The position numbers and the translations under genes were made by a program. Positions 1 through 8,548 of a DNA stretch of 13,183 nt are shown piece by piece. The notes under the pieces were generated by a model. The model ran no database searches. It saw only the letters and a list, made by a program, of their open reading frames with translations, and was not told the origin of the DNA. This DNA is from Burkholderiales bacterium. Its GTDB lineage: Bacteria; Pseudomonadota; Gammaproteobacteria; Burkholderiales; Chitinimonadaceae. The stretch covers positions 1 to 13,183 of the forward strand of contig JAFAKZ010000121.1 in NCBI GenBank assembly GCA_019234745.1, given 5' to 3'. Position 1 is the first letter of the stretch, and the number at the start of each line of letters is the position of its first letter.

Positions 1-90
1 GTATCTTGTTAAAGAGCACTTGCTTTCGCACAACAACCTAGCTACACTCGTTCGTTTCGCTTCAGTCGTCGTCTGCGTCAGCAGCAGAGA
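1..90 (-). ncRNA. 5' leader of an rRNA operon (16S lies beyond the left edge)
   Basis: Read on the minus strand, this stretch follows a strong rRNA-type promoter and runs out of the left end of the window. It contains a perfect boxA antitermination site and no ribosome binding site or convincing reading frame. The layout of strong promoter, GC-rich discriminator, short leader and boxA is that of a bacterial rrn transcript. The rRNA genes themselves are outside the window, so the assignment rests on promoter and boxA alone. A small TGC-GAAA-GCA hairpin just upstream of boxA could play the boxB role, but it is too weak to call. Confidence 0.75.
6..18 (-). promoter_or_regulatory. rRNA antitermination boxA
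   Basis: The minus strand reads TGCTCTTTAACAA, identical to the boxA of E. coli rrn leaders. In the nascent RNA it is bound by NusB and NusE (S10), which lets RNA polymerase pass Rho-dependent stops while making untranslated rRNA. Its position about 70-85 nt after the predicted start of transcription fits an rrn leader. Confidence 0.85.
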
Positions 91-95
91 GGCGA

Positions 96-124
96 ACTAT
101 ACGCCCTACCCCAACACCCGTCAA
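96..124 (-). promoter_or_regulatory. Strong sigma-70 promoter of the rRNA operon
   Basis: On the minus strand, a -35 box TTGACG (119-124) and a -10 box TATAGT (96-101) are separated by exactly 17 bp, a near-consensus sigma-70 promoter. The bases after the -10 (TCGCCTC) form a GC-rich discriminator, typical of promoters under stringent (ppGpp/DksA) control. The start of transcription should be near 88-90. An A/T-rich patch at 138-148, GTAAAAATCTT on the minus strand, lies about where an UP element would bind the RNA polymerase alpha subunits. The downstream boxA supports the rrn assignment. Confidence 0.85.
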
Positions 125-308
125 CACCTCCTCCCCAAGATTTTTACAGTCCACCCACCAAAACAGCCTAAGTGCTTGATCGGACTAGATACGGCGGGAG
201 TGAGAATTTTAGGGGAAGGCGGGGAGATTTGAGGCCGTCTGGCTTCAGCAGGCCGGAAATCGGATGAAAATCTTGCCGAGACCGGTCGAAATGGACTCGT
301 TAGGTATA

Positions 309-336
309 AAAAAAGCAGCCGCGTGGCTGCTTTTTT
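309..336. terminator. Bidirectional intrinsic terminator
   Basis: A perfect 12-bp inverted repeat (AAAAAAGCAGCC, loop GCGT, GGCTGCTTTTTT) gives a GC stem followed by a T run on either strand. It lies upstream of the leftward rRNA promoter, so on the minus strand it would stop transcripts from the secreted-protein side before they enter the rRNA operon. On the plus strand it would stop rightward transcripts. No gene ends directly at it. Confidence 0.85.
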
Positions 337-390
337 GCGCTTGAGGGGTCAAGTTGGGGTGACTTCGGTGTCTAACTCTCCCATTCCATG

Positions 391-423
391 CGTCGGAGGG
401 CGCTGCGCTTGTCCGACCTACGG
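391..423. repeat. Intergenic palindromic repeat, CGTCGGA type
   Basis: The arms GTCGGA and TCCGAC flank a GC-rich centre (GGGCGCTGCGCTTG), and the element ends in CCTACG. I recognise the pattern as a dispersed intergenic repeat seen in many GC-rich proteobacterial genomes, but copy number cannot be judged from one window. It has no coding content. Confidence 0.5.
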
Positions 424-460
424 GCTTGGGCGTCCTTGTATAGATGCGTATGAGCTCAGG

Positions 461-546
461 CGTAGGTTGGGCTCAGTTTCACGAAGCCAACGCGGTCCGT
501 TGCCATCAAAGAGTGTTGGGCTTCGCAGAGCTCAGCCCAACCTACG
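461..546. repeat. Large foldback repeat, CGTAGGTTGGGCT arms
   Basis: The 13-nt outer arms CGTAGGTTGGGCT (461-473) and AGCCCAACCTACG (534-546) are perfect inverted copies. A nested second pair lies inside: CGAAGCC (482-488) against GGCTTCG (519-525). The whole element can fold into a long interrupted stem. Repeats with these arms are scattered in intergenic DNA of several proteobacteria and have no settled function. It may be a non-autonomous transposable or REP-like unit. Confidence 0.6.
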
Positions 547-600
547 GGGTTTCGCTTCGCAGGCTGTTTAAGACGCGCGGCGCGCTTACCCCCATCCCAG

Positions 601-626
601 CCTTCCCCCTGGCTACAGGGGGAAGG
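601..626. repeat. Perfect 11-bp palindromic repeat, CCTTCCCCCTG type
   Basis: The left arm CCTTCCCCCTG (601-611) and right arm CAGGGGGAAGG (616-626) are exact inverted copies around the loop GCTA. There is no T run on either side, so it is a poor intrinsic terminator. It looks like one of the short extragenic palindromes that occur in many copies in Xanthomonadales-like genomes. Confidence 0.6.
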
Positions 627-663
627 GGCAGGTTCGCGAAGCCTGAAACGTCTGCGCATATGC

Positions 664-704
664 ATATAGAGAAGGGGCGCTCATATCGCGCCCCTCTCCT
701 ATAT
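664..704 (-). terminator. Long hairpin after the secreted-protein gene
   Basis: This stem of about 16 bp has a core AGGGGCGC/GCGCCCCT, two single-base bulges and a 7-nt loop. It begins 16 nt past the TAG stop of the secreted-protein gene. It probably ends or stabilises that mRNA. No clear T run follows it on the minus strand, so termination may be weak or Rho-assisted. A role as a 3' protective hairpin is equally possible. Confidence 0.5.
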
Positions 705-720
705 ACAATATCCGCCCAAG

Positions 721-2118
721 CTAGAGCCCATACAGCTCCGCGTATTTTGCCCCGCTCAGCATGTCGGATAGGTTGAGCCCATAGCCCGCATACACCTGCA
801 AGCCAGTCAGTCCCGATACGTTCAGCTGGTTCGCAATAGATATAGTGTGCGTACCCAGCGTAACGCTGGCATAGGGCAGCAGCGAGAGTCCGCTGACTGC
901 CAGCCATCCCGTAGACGTCAGGCTATATACCTGACCCGTGCTGGGCAGCAGTGCCGCCACGTACAGCTGGCCGGACTTGCCGGCGTCCGCGCTCGCTGCC
1001 GTGATCGTGGCGCCAAGCGTGAGGTTCGATGCGCTTCCCGCTACCGTTGGGGTGATGGCGAAGGCGCCTGCCATCGGCGGGACAGCGGCGGAGTTGGGGT
1101 CGAAGCCTGGACGGTTGGTGATGGCCGTAATGTCGACCGCTTCGAAGGCCGTATGCGGGACAGTCTGGACGGCCGAGATCGTGTCCGAGCCCCAGTTCGT
1201 GTTCGGGTCGCCTTGCACATACATATCCGAGCCGCCGTCGGCGATATACATGCCGTACTGCTTCATGGCCGTGAGGATGGCGCGGGCCTGGGTTGGGAAG
1301 CTGGCGGGAATCACATAGCTGGCCTTGAGGCGGAACAGCTGGCCCATGGGCGGCTTGCTGGTGGAGCCATCGCCATTGGAGGTGAGGTGCCGCGCGGGCC
1401 ATATATAGGTATTGCGTATCTTGCTCGACTGGATGGTGAAGCGCAGTGCGTGGTTGATCTGGCCGGTACTGGCCTCATCGGCCTTCATCAAGAGCGGCAT
1501 GACGGGAAAGCCTGCGGCGTCGGTGGAGGTCCAGCCGGCCGGGCGCAACGCGGTCGAATGCATGTCGAACTCGGCGGTGGAGAGCACGTCCCAGCCGCTC
1601 GAAGGGTCGGTATAGGCGTGATAGTTCTCCCACAGCCGGCAGCTGTCCGTATCGAGCACCAATAGATGATGGTCGCCATAGTTGGACTGGTCGCCCGAGA
1701 TGCCGCCCTCGACCAGCGGTGCTGTGGGGATAGGCATTAGCGGCGCGGATGTATTGGTGCAGGGGCTGACCACGCTATGGTCGGTCGCTGCGCAGTCACT
1801 CTCGTCGGGCCAGCCGCCCGCGTAGTTCACGCGTTGCCAAGGCGTCTTGCTGCCGGCCACGAGATTGTAGGGGATGCCCCAGTAACTGGCGCTCGTCATG
1901 TCCTCCGTCTGGCCAAGGTCCATATGCAGGTAGCGCGTGCCCGTGCTGATGGTCTGGAGGTAGGCGGCGGAGTTCGGGTCGACGGGCAGGCCGTCGATGC
2001 GCGTATTGAAGATATGGTTGGCGGGGAAGATCTGGCAGCCAGCCAGCATGGGTGGCGCCGCCTGCGATGTGGAGGTGCATGCCAGACCAAGGCACAGGAC
2101 AATCAGGGGGAATCGCAC
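721..2118 (-). CDS. Secreted protein of unknown function, 465 aa
   Basis: Residues 1-20 form a signal peptide (hydrophobic MRFPLIVLCLGLA, then a likely cut after SQA), so the mature protein should reach the periplasm or outside. The middle of the protein (about 25-310) has features I associate with a widespread secreted family of no assigned function: IFPANHIFNTR near 30, a YWGIPYN stretch near 79, YIWPARH at 238-244, a PPMG-LFRLKAS block at 257-267, and KQYGMYIADGG at 286-296. The C-terminal part (about 355-465) is Thr/Ser/Gly-rich with the pattern QLYVAALLP...VYAGYG...DML, resembling a beta-rich module found at the ends of other exported proteins. The start is GTG, with GAGG 9 nt upstream and no in-frame alternative before a stop. 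No catalytic motif is recognised. Confidence 0.85.
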   Translation of the reverse strand: MRFPLIVLCLGLACTSTSQAAPPMLAGCQIFPANHIFNTRIDGLPVDPNSAAYLQTISTGTRYLHMDLGQTEDMTSASYWGIPYNLVAGSKTPWQRVNYAGGWPDESDCAATDHSVVSPCTNTSAPLMPIPTAPLVEGGISGDQSNYGDHHLLVLDTDSCRLWENYHAYTDPSSGWDVLSTAEFDMHSTALRPAGWTSTDAAGFPVMPLLMKADEASTGQINHALRFTIQSSKIRNTYIWPARHLTSNGDGSTSKPPMGQLFRLKASYVIPASFPTQARAILTAMKQYGMYIADGGSDMYVQGDPNTNWGSDTISAVQTVPHTAFEAVDITAITNRPGFDPNSAAVPPMAGAFAITPTVAGSASNLTLGATITAASADAGKSGQLYVAALLPSTGQVYSLTSTGWLAVSGLSLLPYASVTLGTHTISIANQLNVSGLTGLQVYAGYGLNLSDMLSGAKYAELYGL

Positions 2119-2149
2119 TTGGAGTCGCCTCGCTGCCAGAATTGGGCGG

Positions 2150-2158
2150 ATTATGACA
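2150..2158 (-). promoter_or_regulatory. Putative extended -10 promoter for the secreted-protein gene
   Basis: The minus strand reads TGTCATAAT: a CATAAT -10 preceded by TG at the extended -10 position. No good -35 box is seen 16-18 bp upstream, which extended -10 promoters tolerate. Transcription would begin about 25 nt before the GTG start. The 92-bp gap to the transporter gene upstream leaves room for a separate promoter. Confidence 0.4.
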
Positions 2159-2210
2159 TTGGTCTATTCATCCTGCCACGCGATTAATTACGCAGCCTTC
2201 GAGTCGAGCA

Positions 2211-3488
2211 TCATTGGAAAACGTGCGGATACTGGCGCGGGTACCAGTCCACGATGTCGTCGTGCTCGAGTTCGAGAAATTCCTTGAAGCGCGGGATCAG
2301 GCAGAAACCCAGCACCGAAATCGCCATCAGGATGCCGAAGCCGGCGTAGACAGCTGACACGCTCCAATGCATCAGGGCAGCCCCGACAATAGCAGGACCA
2401 GCGGCGCCGGCGATCTGCGTGGTGACGGCGCTGGCGGCAAGCATGCGCACGCGATGCGACTTGGGGATGGCCAGCGCGCGGTGCGTAGACCCGACCAGAG
2501 CCATGGAGGCATTGCAGAAGCCGGCAAGGACGAGCCCCGCCACCATCACGACGGCTGACGACGACAGGCCCACATAGGCGAGGCATATGCCTTCAAGGCA
2601 GCCGAGCCCGATGCGCACGCGGTAGCGGCCGAAACGCCGCACGAGCAGGCTAGAGCCGCAAACGCTGCCGAGGAATACGCCGAACACGAGTGCGCTCAGG
2701 CCGATACCCAGCCAGTTTCCTGCCAGCCCCAAGGCATTCACCTTGATGGGGATGAGGATGCCGACTGCCGGTCCCTGGAAAACCCACACGACGAAATTGA
2801 CCACCGTCCAACCGCGCTCCATGGGCACACCCCATTTTGCTCGGGCGCCTGCGCGCATATCGCGCCACCACTTGCGCGCATCGAACCCCCGCACACCTGG
2901 GCGACGAGGAATAGCCAAGGAAGCGATGCCGGCGACTACTGGCAGCAGCGCACAAGTCGTCAGTGCCGTGGGCATGCTTGCCAGGGCCAGCAATGCGCCG
3001 GCCACCAGTGGGCCGAAGATGCCGCTCACGGAACGGCAGGTTTTCTGCAGCTGTATGGCTTTGGGCAACAGCGGTGTCGCGACCAGCTCGGGCAGGATCG
3101 CCGACTGCGCAGGATCGACGAAAGCCTTGGCGAGCACGCGCGCGACAACCAGGGTGAGTACGGGCACCAGCACGAAGGGCTGCGCTGCGCACCATGCCAG
3201 CGCAAGGAAGGCTGCCGTCAGCCCGGCCAAGCCCCAGCGCATCTGTGTGGCCTTGCAGAATCGATCACCGAACGGTGAGACGGCCGGCACGGTGATCAGC
3301 GTCGCCAGCGCGAGTGTCATGCCATAGGCAGCGATCGCGTGCATACCGCCCTGCTTAGTGATCCACCAGGGGATGACGACGCTGGCAGCAAGCTCGGATA
3401 AGGTTGCGAGGGCATCGGCCGCGAGAAAGCCGGCGAGGCCTGGTGAGGCGCGCAGCAAATCTCGCCATGGCGCCAGCGCACTGCGCAA
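2211..3488 (-). CDS. MFS-type membrane transporter
   Basis: An inner-membrane protein of about 425 aa with some 10-12 hydrophobic segments. A motif-A-like loop, SPFGDRF (71-77, with Asp75-Arg76), lies between the second and third helices, and a basic central loop (about 195-225) divides the two halves. This is the build of a major facilitator superfamily carrier, probably a proton-coupled exporter. Substrate unknown. The C-terminal tail is soluble and aromatic (HDDIVDWYPRQYP). The first usable start by standard codons is TTG at 3488, but it has no clear ribosome binding site. A GGAG lies further upstream, 5 nt before an in-frame ATC (3507-3509) and 8 nt before a CTG, so the protein may begin about 6-7 residues earlier. 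It follows the DUF58 gene by 51 bp and may be read from the same transcript. Confidence 0.85.
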   Translation of the reverse strand: MRSALAPWRDLLRASPGLAGFLAADALATLSELAASVVIPWWITKQGGMHAIAAYGMTLALATLITVPAVSPFGDRFCKATQMRWGLAGLTAAFLALAWCAAQPFVLVPVLTLVVARVLAKAFVDPAQSAILPELVATPLLPKAIQLQKTCRSVSGIFGPLVAGALLALASMPTALTTCALLPVVAGIASLAIPRRPGVRGFDARKWWRDMRAGARAKWGVPMERGWTVVNFVVWVFQGPAVGILIPIKVNALGLAGNWLGIGLSALVFGVFLGSVCGSSLLVRRFGRYRVRIGLGCLEGICLAYVGLSSSAVVMVAGLVLAGFCNASMALVGSTHRALAIPKSHRVRMLAASAVTTQIAGAAGPAIVGAALMHWSVSAVYAGFGILMAISVLGFCLIPRFKEFLELEHDDIVDWYPRQYPHVFQ

Positions 3489-3539
3489 GCGATTTCGGGT
3501 ACTCAGGATGTCGTCTCCAAGGCGGTGGCGGCCAAGCTC

Positions 3540-4844
3540 CTACAGCTGGCCGCTTTCCTTGATTTCGAGATAGCGGTCGACCAGCGAGGCACTGAGATGC
3601 TGCGGCGTGACGTCGATCAGATTGTGTGCGCGCATGCCCAGGCGGCGGATGGCTTCGCGCCGCTGCGCCAGGTAGAACTCCGTGCCGGCGAGGCGTAGCG
3701 CGTCGCTGAACTGGTAGACGGGGGCGGTGAGCGTGTCGTCGAGGATCGTTTCACGCATGCTGGCGCATAGCACCATATGGCGGCTCGCCATCATCTGGCA
3801 GGCATCGCGCAAGGCCACGTCGTCCTCATCGCGCAGATTGGTGATCAGCACGATGAAAGCGCGCTTGCGGATGCGGCTCATCAGCTCTTGCGCGGCGAGC
3901 AGGTAGTCTGGTGCCACCTCGCCTGCCTGTAGGTCGTAGACGCCCGACAGCAGGCGGTCCAGCCCGGCGTGGCCCTTCTGCGGCGCGAGCCAGCGGCTTT
4001 CCCGGCCGAAGGTCATCACACCTACGGCATCGCCCTGCTTCTGCGCCACCCAGGCCAGCGTCAGCACGGCATCCAGAGCGTGGTCGAAGTGCGATTTGTC
4101 GCCGTCGTGGGCCAGCATGCGGCGGCCCGTGTCGAGCAGGAAGATAACCTGCTGGTCGCGCTCTTCCTGGTAGTCGCGGCTGATGGGCTTGAGCTGCCGC
4201 GCCGTAGCCTTCCAGTCGATCACGCGCAGGCTGTCGCCCTGGCGGTATTCGCGCAGCTGGCGGAAGTCCGTGCCCTCCCCGCGCCGCCGCTTGCGGATGG
4301 TGCCCAGGCGCGGCACGCGCTGGTCGGTGGCGTGCAGGGTGTGGCCGAGCAGCTTGGAGAAGTCCGGGAATACGCGCACATGGCTTTCCACGCCCTCGCG
4401 GGCGCGGCGCCACCACAGGCCCAAGGGCGACAGGATGCGCAGGAAACTCAGCCCCAAGCTCACATTGCCACGCTGGATGGCGCGCAGGCGATAACGTTGC
4501 GTGTGGAAGCGGCCGGCTGCCAGCGCGGCCTCGAAAGGTAAACCTTCCAGCTCCCAATGCGTGGGGTAGTCGTCGAATACCTGCACGCGCGCGTGCCGCC
4601 CGCCTTCGTGATGCAGTGTTAGCGTGACGTCGTTCCAAGTGCCCACGGGCCACACGCCCGCCAGGCGCCGTTCGATGCGCAGATGGGGTACGGCGCGCGC
4701 AAGCCAGGCGTCGAGCAAGGTAGCCAGCACGAAGACTGCGCACAGGCTCGCCCAGGGCATGGTCGCGACGGGCAGCCAGTACAAGGCGAAGCCGCTGGCC
4801 ATGAAGAGGCCAGATAGCCAGAGCAGGAGACGCGACGGGACCAT
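3540..4844 (-). CDS. DUF58 (vWA-like) protein, MoxR partner
   Basis: 434 aa. Two closely spaced N-terminal membrane helices (about 7-48) are followed by a beta-rich region and the DUF58 signature FRQLREYRQGDSLRVIDWKA (194-213). After it comes a von Willebrand factor A-like fold starting at IFLLDTGRRM (234-243). The MIDAS metal site is DTGRR rather than DxSxS, so the two serines of the classic metal-binding loop are absent. DUF58 proteins are nearly always encoded beside MoxR ATPases and are thought to link the ATPase to its client. Here the gene is last of the six, 17 bp after moxR. It starts with ATG, has only a weak ribosome binding site, and probably depends on translational coupling. Its TAG stop sits in a TGTAGGAGC stretch resembling the edge of a dispersed repeat. 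Confidence 0.9.
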   Translation of the reverse strand: MVPSRLLLWLSGLFMASGFALYWLPVATMPWASLCAVFVLATLLDAWLARAVPHLRIERRLAGVWPVGTWNDVTLTLHHEGGRHARVQVFDDYPTHWELEGLPFEAALAAGRFHTQRYRLRAIQRGNVSLGLSFLRILSPLGLWWRRAREGVESHVRVFPDFSKLLGHTLHATDQRVPRLGTIRKRRRGEGTDFRQLREYRQGDSLRVIDWKATARQLKPISRDYQEERDQQVIFLLDTGRRMLAHDGDKSHFDHALDAVLTLAWVAQKQGDAVGVMTFGRESRWLAPQKGHAGLDRLLSGVYDLQAGEVAPDYLLAAQELMSRIRKRAFIVLITNLRDEDDVALRDACQMMASRHMVLCASMRETILDDTLTAPVYQFSDALRLAGTEFYLAQRREAIRRLGMRAHNLIDVTPQHLSASLVDRYLEIKESGQL

Positions 4845-4861
4845 GAGGCGCTTGCTTACGA

Positions 4862-5834
<973 letters not shown>

Positions 5835-5845
<11 letters not shown>

Positions 5846-6980
5846 GATGTTTCCTGAGTTCCTGGAGAGTTTTGATCTGACGAACAAAGTCGAAATGGCG
5901 CGTGGCCGCCGACTGGTTCAGGGCCTCGTCGACAAGCCGGATGGGTAGCGAACGCTCGGCGGCGAGGCGATGTGCCAATTCAGCGGGACCCAGGCGCAGC
6001 AATTCGGGGCGGCGACGCCCCAGGCGACTACGCACGGCCGTGCGCACGGCGCGCAACAGCGCTTCGCGCCCCTTGCTGGTGAGCCACAACCAACGCGCAC
6101 TCGCGTCGATGTGTTCCATCAGCGCGCGGCGCGTGGTGGAGGACTCGGGCAGCAGCGGGCCGAAGCGCACCATGGCGGACCACAACATCAGGGCAATGAA
6201 GACAAAAAGCGCGCACAGACCATAGGGCACGCGCGCCCACAGCAGCTCGTACCATGGCAGCGAGGCGAGGCCGCGCACGATGCAGACGCTACCCTGCTTG
6301 GGCAGGTAGTCGAGCAAGTCCACAAGCAGCTCGGCGTGGTCTTGCTGGTACAACTCGTAGTTGTTGAAACGGTTCAGCGGCGTGAGCATGATGTGGCCGT
6401 CGCCGTAGGGCAACACCATCCATTGCGTCTGGTCGTCGTCGCTCCAGGCCAGCGCCGGGCTGGACACCACACGGTGCAGATACCAGTTTTTCGACGCCAG
6501 CTTGAGCGGATGGTCCGTACCGGGCGGCACTACCGTGTAGCCCTTCGCGCCATTGGCCGGTACGTGCTTGGCAAAGTATTCGCTTACCACCTGCGTGGCT
6601 TGCGTGACCGGATCGCTGGCGCGATGCTTATCGGTGCTAGTCATCGCCTCGATCACCAGAACACCGCCGCCACTTACCCATTCCAGCAAGGCGGCACCGT
6701 CCTCTTTGGTAATCTCACCCTCACGGTTCGCCAGGATGATCATGGACGCCTGGCGCTGCTTGGCGAGCGCCACGGTCAGGTTGTTTTCCTGAATTACCTG
6801 CCGGCCCTGCTGCTGCAGCAAAGCAGCGGCTGCACGCATGGGTTCGTGGAATTGTGCGTCCATCGCCTTGTCGACGCGGTGCCAGCCGTACTCCATATGG
6901 CCTTGCCACCACCACGCGCACCAGCCCACAACGATGACGGTGAGCACCGTCGTGATCCATTGGCGCGGCGTCCAGCTCAT
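5835..6980 (-). CDS. DUF4350 domain membrane protein
   Basis: 381 aa from the ATG at 6980. One N-terminal helix (about 8-26) anchors a periplasmic domain (about 35-235) with the DUF4350 pattern: an ALLQQQGRQV segment, SMIILAN at 79-85, then LLEWVSGGGVLVIEA (98-112), a Rossmann-like strand-turn-strand reminiscent of class I amidotransferase and GldG-type folds. A second helix (about 250-270) returns to the cytoplasm, where an Arg-rich tail (about 280-381) follows. The tail could contact the MoxR ring. No catalytic residues are evident, so a sensing or scaffolding role is more likely than enzymatic (inference). The longer frame from 7076 would add 32 low-complexity residues and was rejected because the ATG overlaps the preceding stop as ATGA. 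Confidence 0.85.
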
Positions 6981-8548
6981 GCCGCTACCCCGTCGAGCCG
7001 GCGCTGCCACGAAGCGCAAACGGCTTCCAGGTCTTCCGCCGCTGGTTGGCGATGGGCGTAGGCCAGGTCCAGCCACAGGCGCGTCACACTTTCCACCACG
7101 CTAAAGGTGTCGCCATCGAGCCGCCCTTCGTATTGCGAACGCTTGGCGGCTCGCAGGCAATCGCCTTCCGTGGCGCCTGCGTTAAGCGTCACGTCGTGGC
7201 GGTGGGCCAGGCGCGACAGCGTGGCACGGTACAGAAGCGCCAGGGCGGCACGGTACTGGCCTTCCGCCCACAGCGTACGCACGGTGCGCACGACGTCGTC
7301 GGGCAAGGACTCAGGGCGGATATCCAGCCCCGCGATCGCGTCCGGGATGGGCGCGCGCTGGCGACTAGGCATGGCGGCGGCAATCTTGTCGCGGTAACGG
7401 TAGAGCAGCCAGACGGCAATGGTGACGCCTATCGCGATCAACACATACTTGATCACATCACCCACCCATAACGGGATATCCGGTGGCGTCCAGTCCCGGT
7501 CCTTGGTCGGCGCCTTAGGTTTACTCGGCTTGGCATGCCAACTCTTCTGACACTCGTAACCACGCAGCTCGGGCGTTTGATAGAGCTTGTCCAAGCGCTC
7601 GCGCAAGCGTGCCTGCTCCGGCGAAGCCGGTGGGTCGCGCTTGACGTTCCGCAGGTTGTACCACGGCCTGGCGGGCGGGTCGCAATCGGCTGCGCGCGCC
7701 GCCTGCGGGAGCAGCACCAGGCCGGCGGCGAACAGCACGGCGACGAGGGCCGATGCGGCCGGGCGCACCTTGGTGCCGGTGTGCATGGCTGCACGCTGGG
7801 GCAATTGCTTGAGTACCAGTTCGATGTCCCAGGCTTCCAGTTCGGCGCGGCGATTGAGGTAGAGCGTGAAGCAGCCGGCCGTGTAGATGGGTGCGACGAT
7901 GGCCATGCTGATGCCGTAGAGCGCAAAGGCGGCGAATGCGCGGATACCGGAATCCGATAGCTTGTTGCCCACCAGCAGGATGAAGGGGTTCACTGCATCG
8001 GGCGGCGAGATGAACATGCCGATCATGGCCAGCGTACCCACTTGCAGGATGAGCTCGAAATTGGCGCAGGCGATACCGAACCAATAGGCGGCACCACCGG
8101 CGCCGTCACGCGCGAGCACGCTGCGCCGGGCACCCGCGAACTTGCCACGCGCCCCCTCGAGCTGCCATACCGGTTGGAACAGGCCGCGCCCAGCCATGAA
8201 GGGGCGCCACCAGGTGAGCAGCCGGAACCAACCGCCGCCCAATTGCCGAGGCCATTCGCGTACAGCCTGCGTCCAACGCATGCGTTCGCCGAATACGGCG
8301 CGCGACAGCACCAGGATAACGACACGCTCCAGCAGCGGGCGTACCCACCAGGGCAGGATGAAGAGCCAGTACCAGCTCTCTCCCAACCACGCAGCAAGGC
8401 CCGTGCAGATGGCTACCGTGGGCAGCCATAGGCAGAGCCAAGCAGCGTACACCGTGCCGGCCGATTGGCGCAGCAGCGACATGCCCAGGTCGATGGCCTG
8501 CCAGTGCGAGCGCGGGTGCAGGTCGAGTTGGAGCTGGTCAAGCCGCAC
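6977..8548 (-). CDS. DUF4129 domain multi-spanning membrane protein
   Basis: 523 aa. The N-terminal two-thirds is a membrane region with hydrophobic segments near 30-54, 58-84, 155-180, 203-232 and 263-283. The stretch YLNRRAELEAWDIELVLKQL (230-249) is typical of gammaproteobacterial members. A Pro-rich, probably periplasmic linker (about 286-358), a last helix (about 364-384), and a C-terminal cytoplasmic DUF4129 domain (about 410-515) follow. DUF4129 genes recur next to MoxR/DUF58 genes across bacteria and archaea, often with a transglutaminase, which is absent here. The start is GTG, preceded by a strong GGGAGG, and overlaps the SpoIIM stop by 11 bp. Biochemical role unknown. Confidence 0.85.
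   Translation of the reverse strand: MRLDQLQLDLHPRSHWQAIDLGMSLLRQSAGTVYAAWLCLWLPTVAICTGLAAWLGESWYWLFILPWWVRPLLERVVILVLSRAVFGERMRWTQAVREWPRQLGGGWFRLLTWWRPFMAGRGLFQPVWQLEGARGKFAGARRSVLARDGAGGAAYWFGIACANFELILQVGTLAMIGMFISPPDAVNPFILLVGNKLSDSGIRAFAAFALYGISMAIVAPIYTAGCFTLYLNRRAELEAWDIELVLKQLPQRAAMHTGTKVRPAASALVAVLFAAGLVLLPQAARAADCDPPARPWYNLRNVKRDPPASPEQARLRERLDKLYQTPELRGYECQKSWHAKPSKPKAPTKDRDWTPPDIPLWVGDVIKYVLIAIGVTIAVWLLYRYRDKIAAAMPSRQRAPIPDAIAGLDIRPESLPDDVVRTVRTLWAEGQYRAALALLYRATLSRLAHRHDVTLNAGATEGDCLRAAKRSQYEGRLDGDTFSVVESVTRLWLDLAYAHRQPAAEDLEAVCASWQRRLDGVAA

Larger units (their letters stand above)
337..720. other. Gene-free spacer rich in palindromic repeats
   Basis: No reading frame here has a convincing ribosome binding site or protein-like composition. 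Short frames on both strands are by-products of the palindromes. The stretch holds at least three separate foldback elements (391-423, 461-546, 601-626) and a long hairpin (664-704) after the neighbouring gene. It lies between the terminator shielding the rRNA promoter and the end of the secreted-protein gene. Confidence 0.7.

Noticed and set aside
20..232. Plus-strand frame of 70 codons at the left edge
   Set aside because: It runs antisense through the rRNA promoter and boxA, has no ribosome binding site, and its translation has no protein-like pattern.
601..626. Palindrome considered as an intrinsic terminator
   Set aside because: There is no T run on either side and no gene end next to it; better explained as an extragenic palindromic repeat.
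337..720. CRISPR array
   Set aside because: The repeats here differ from one another and are palindromic units, not identical direct repeats with regular spacers. No cas genes are present.
5970..7061. Plus-strand frame of 363 codons opposite the DUF4350 gene
   Set aside because: It is antisense to a gene with clear family features, rich in His, Arg and Gln as expected of a shadow frame in GC-rich DNA, and lacks a ribosome binding site.
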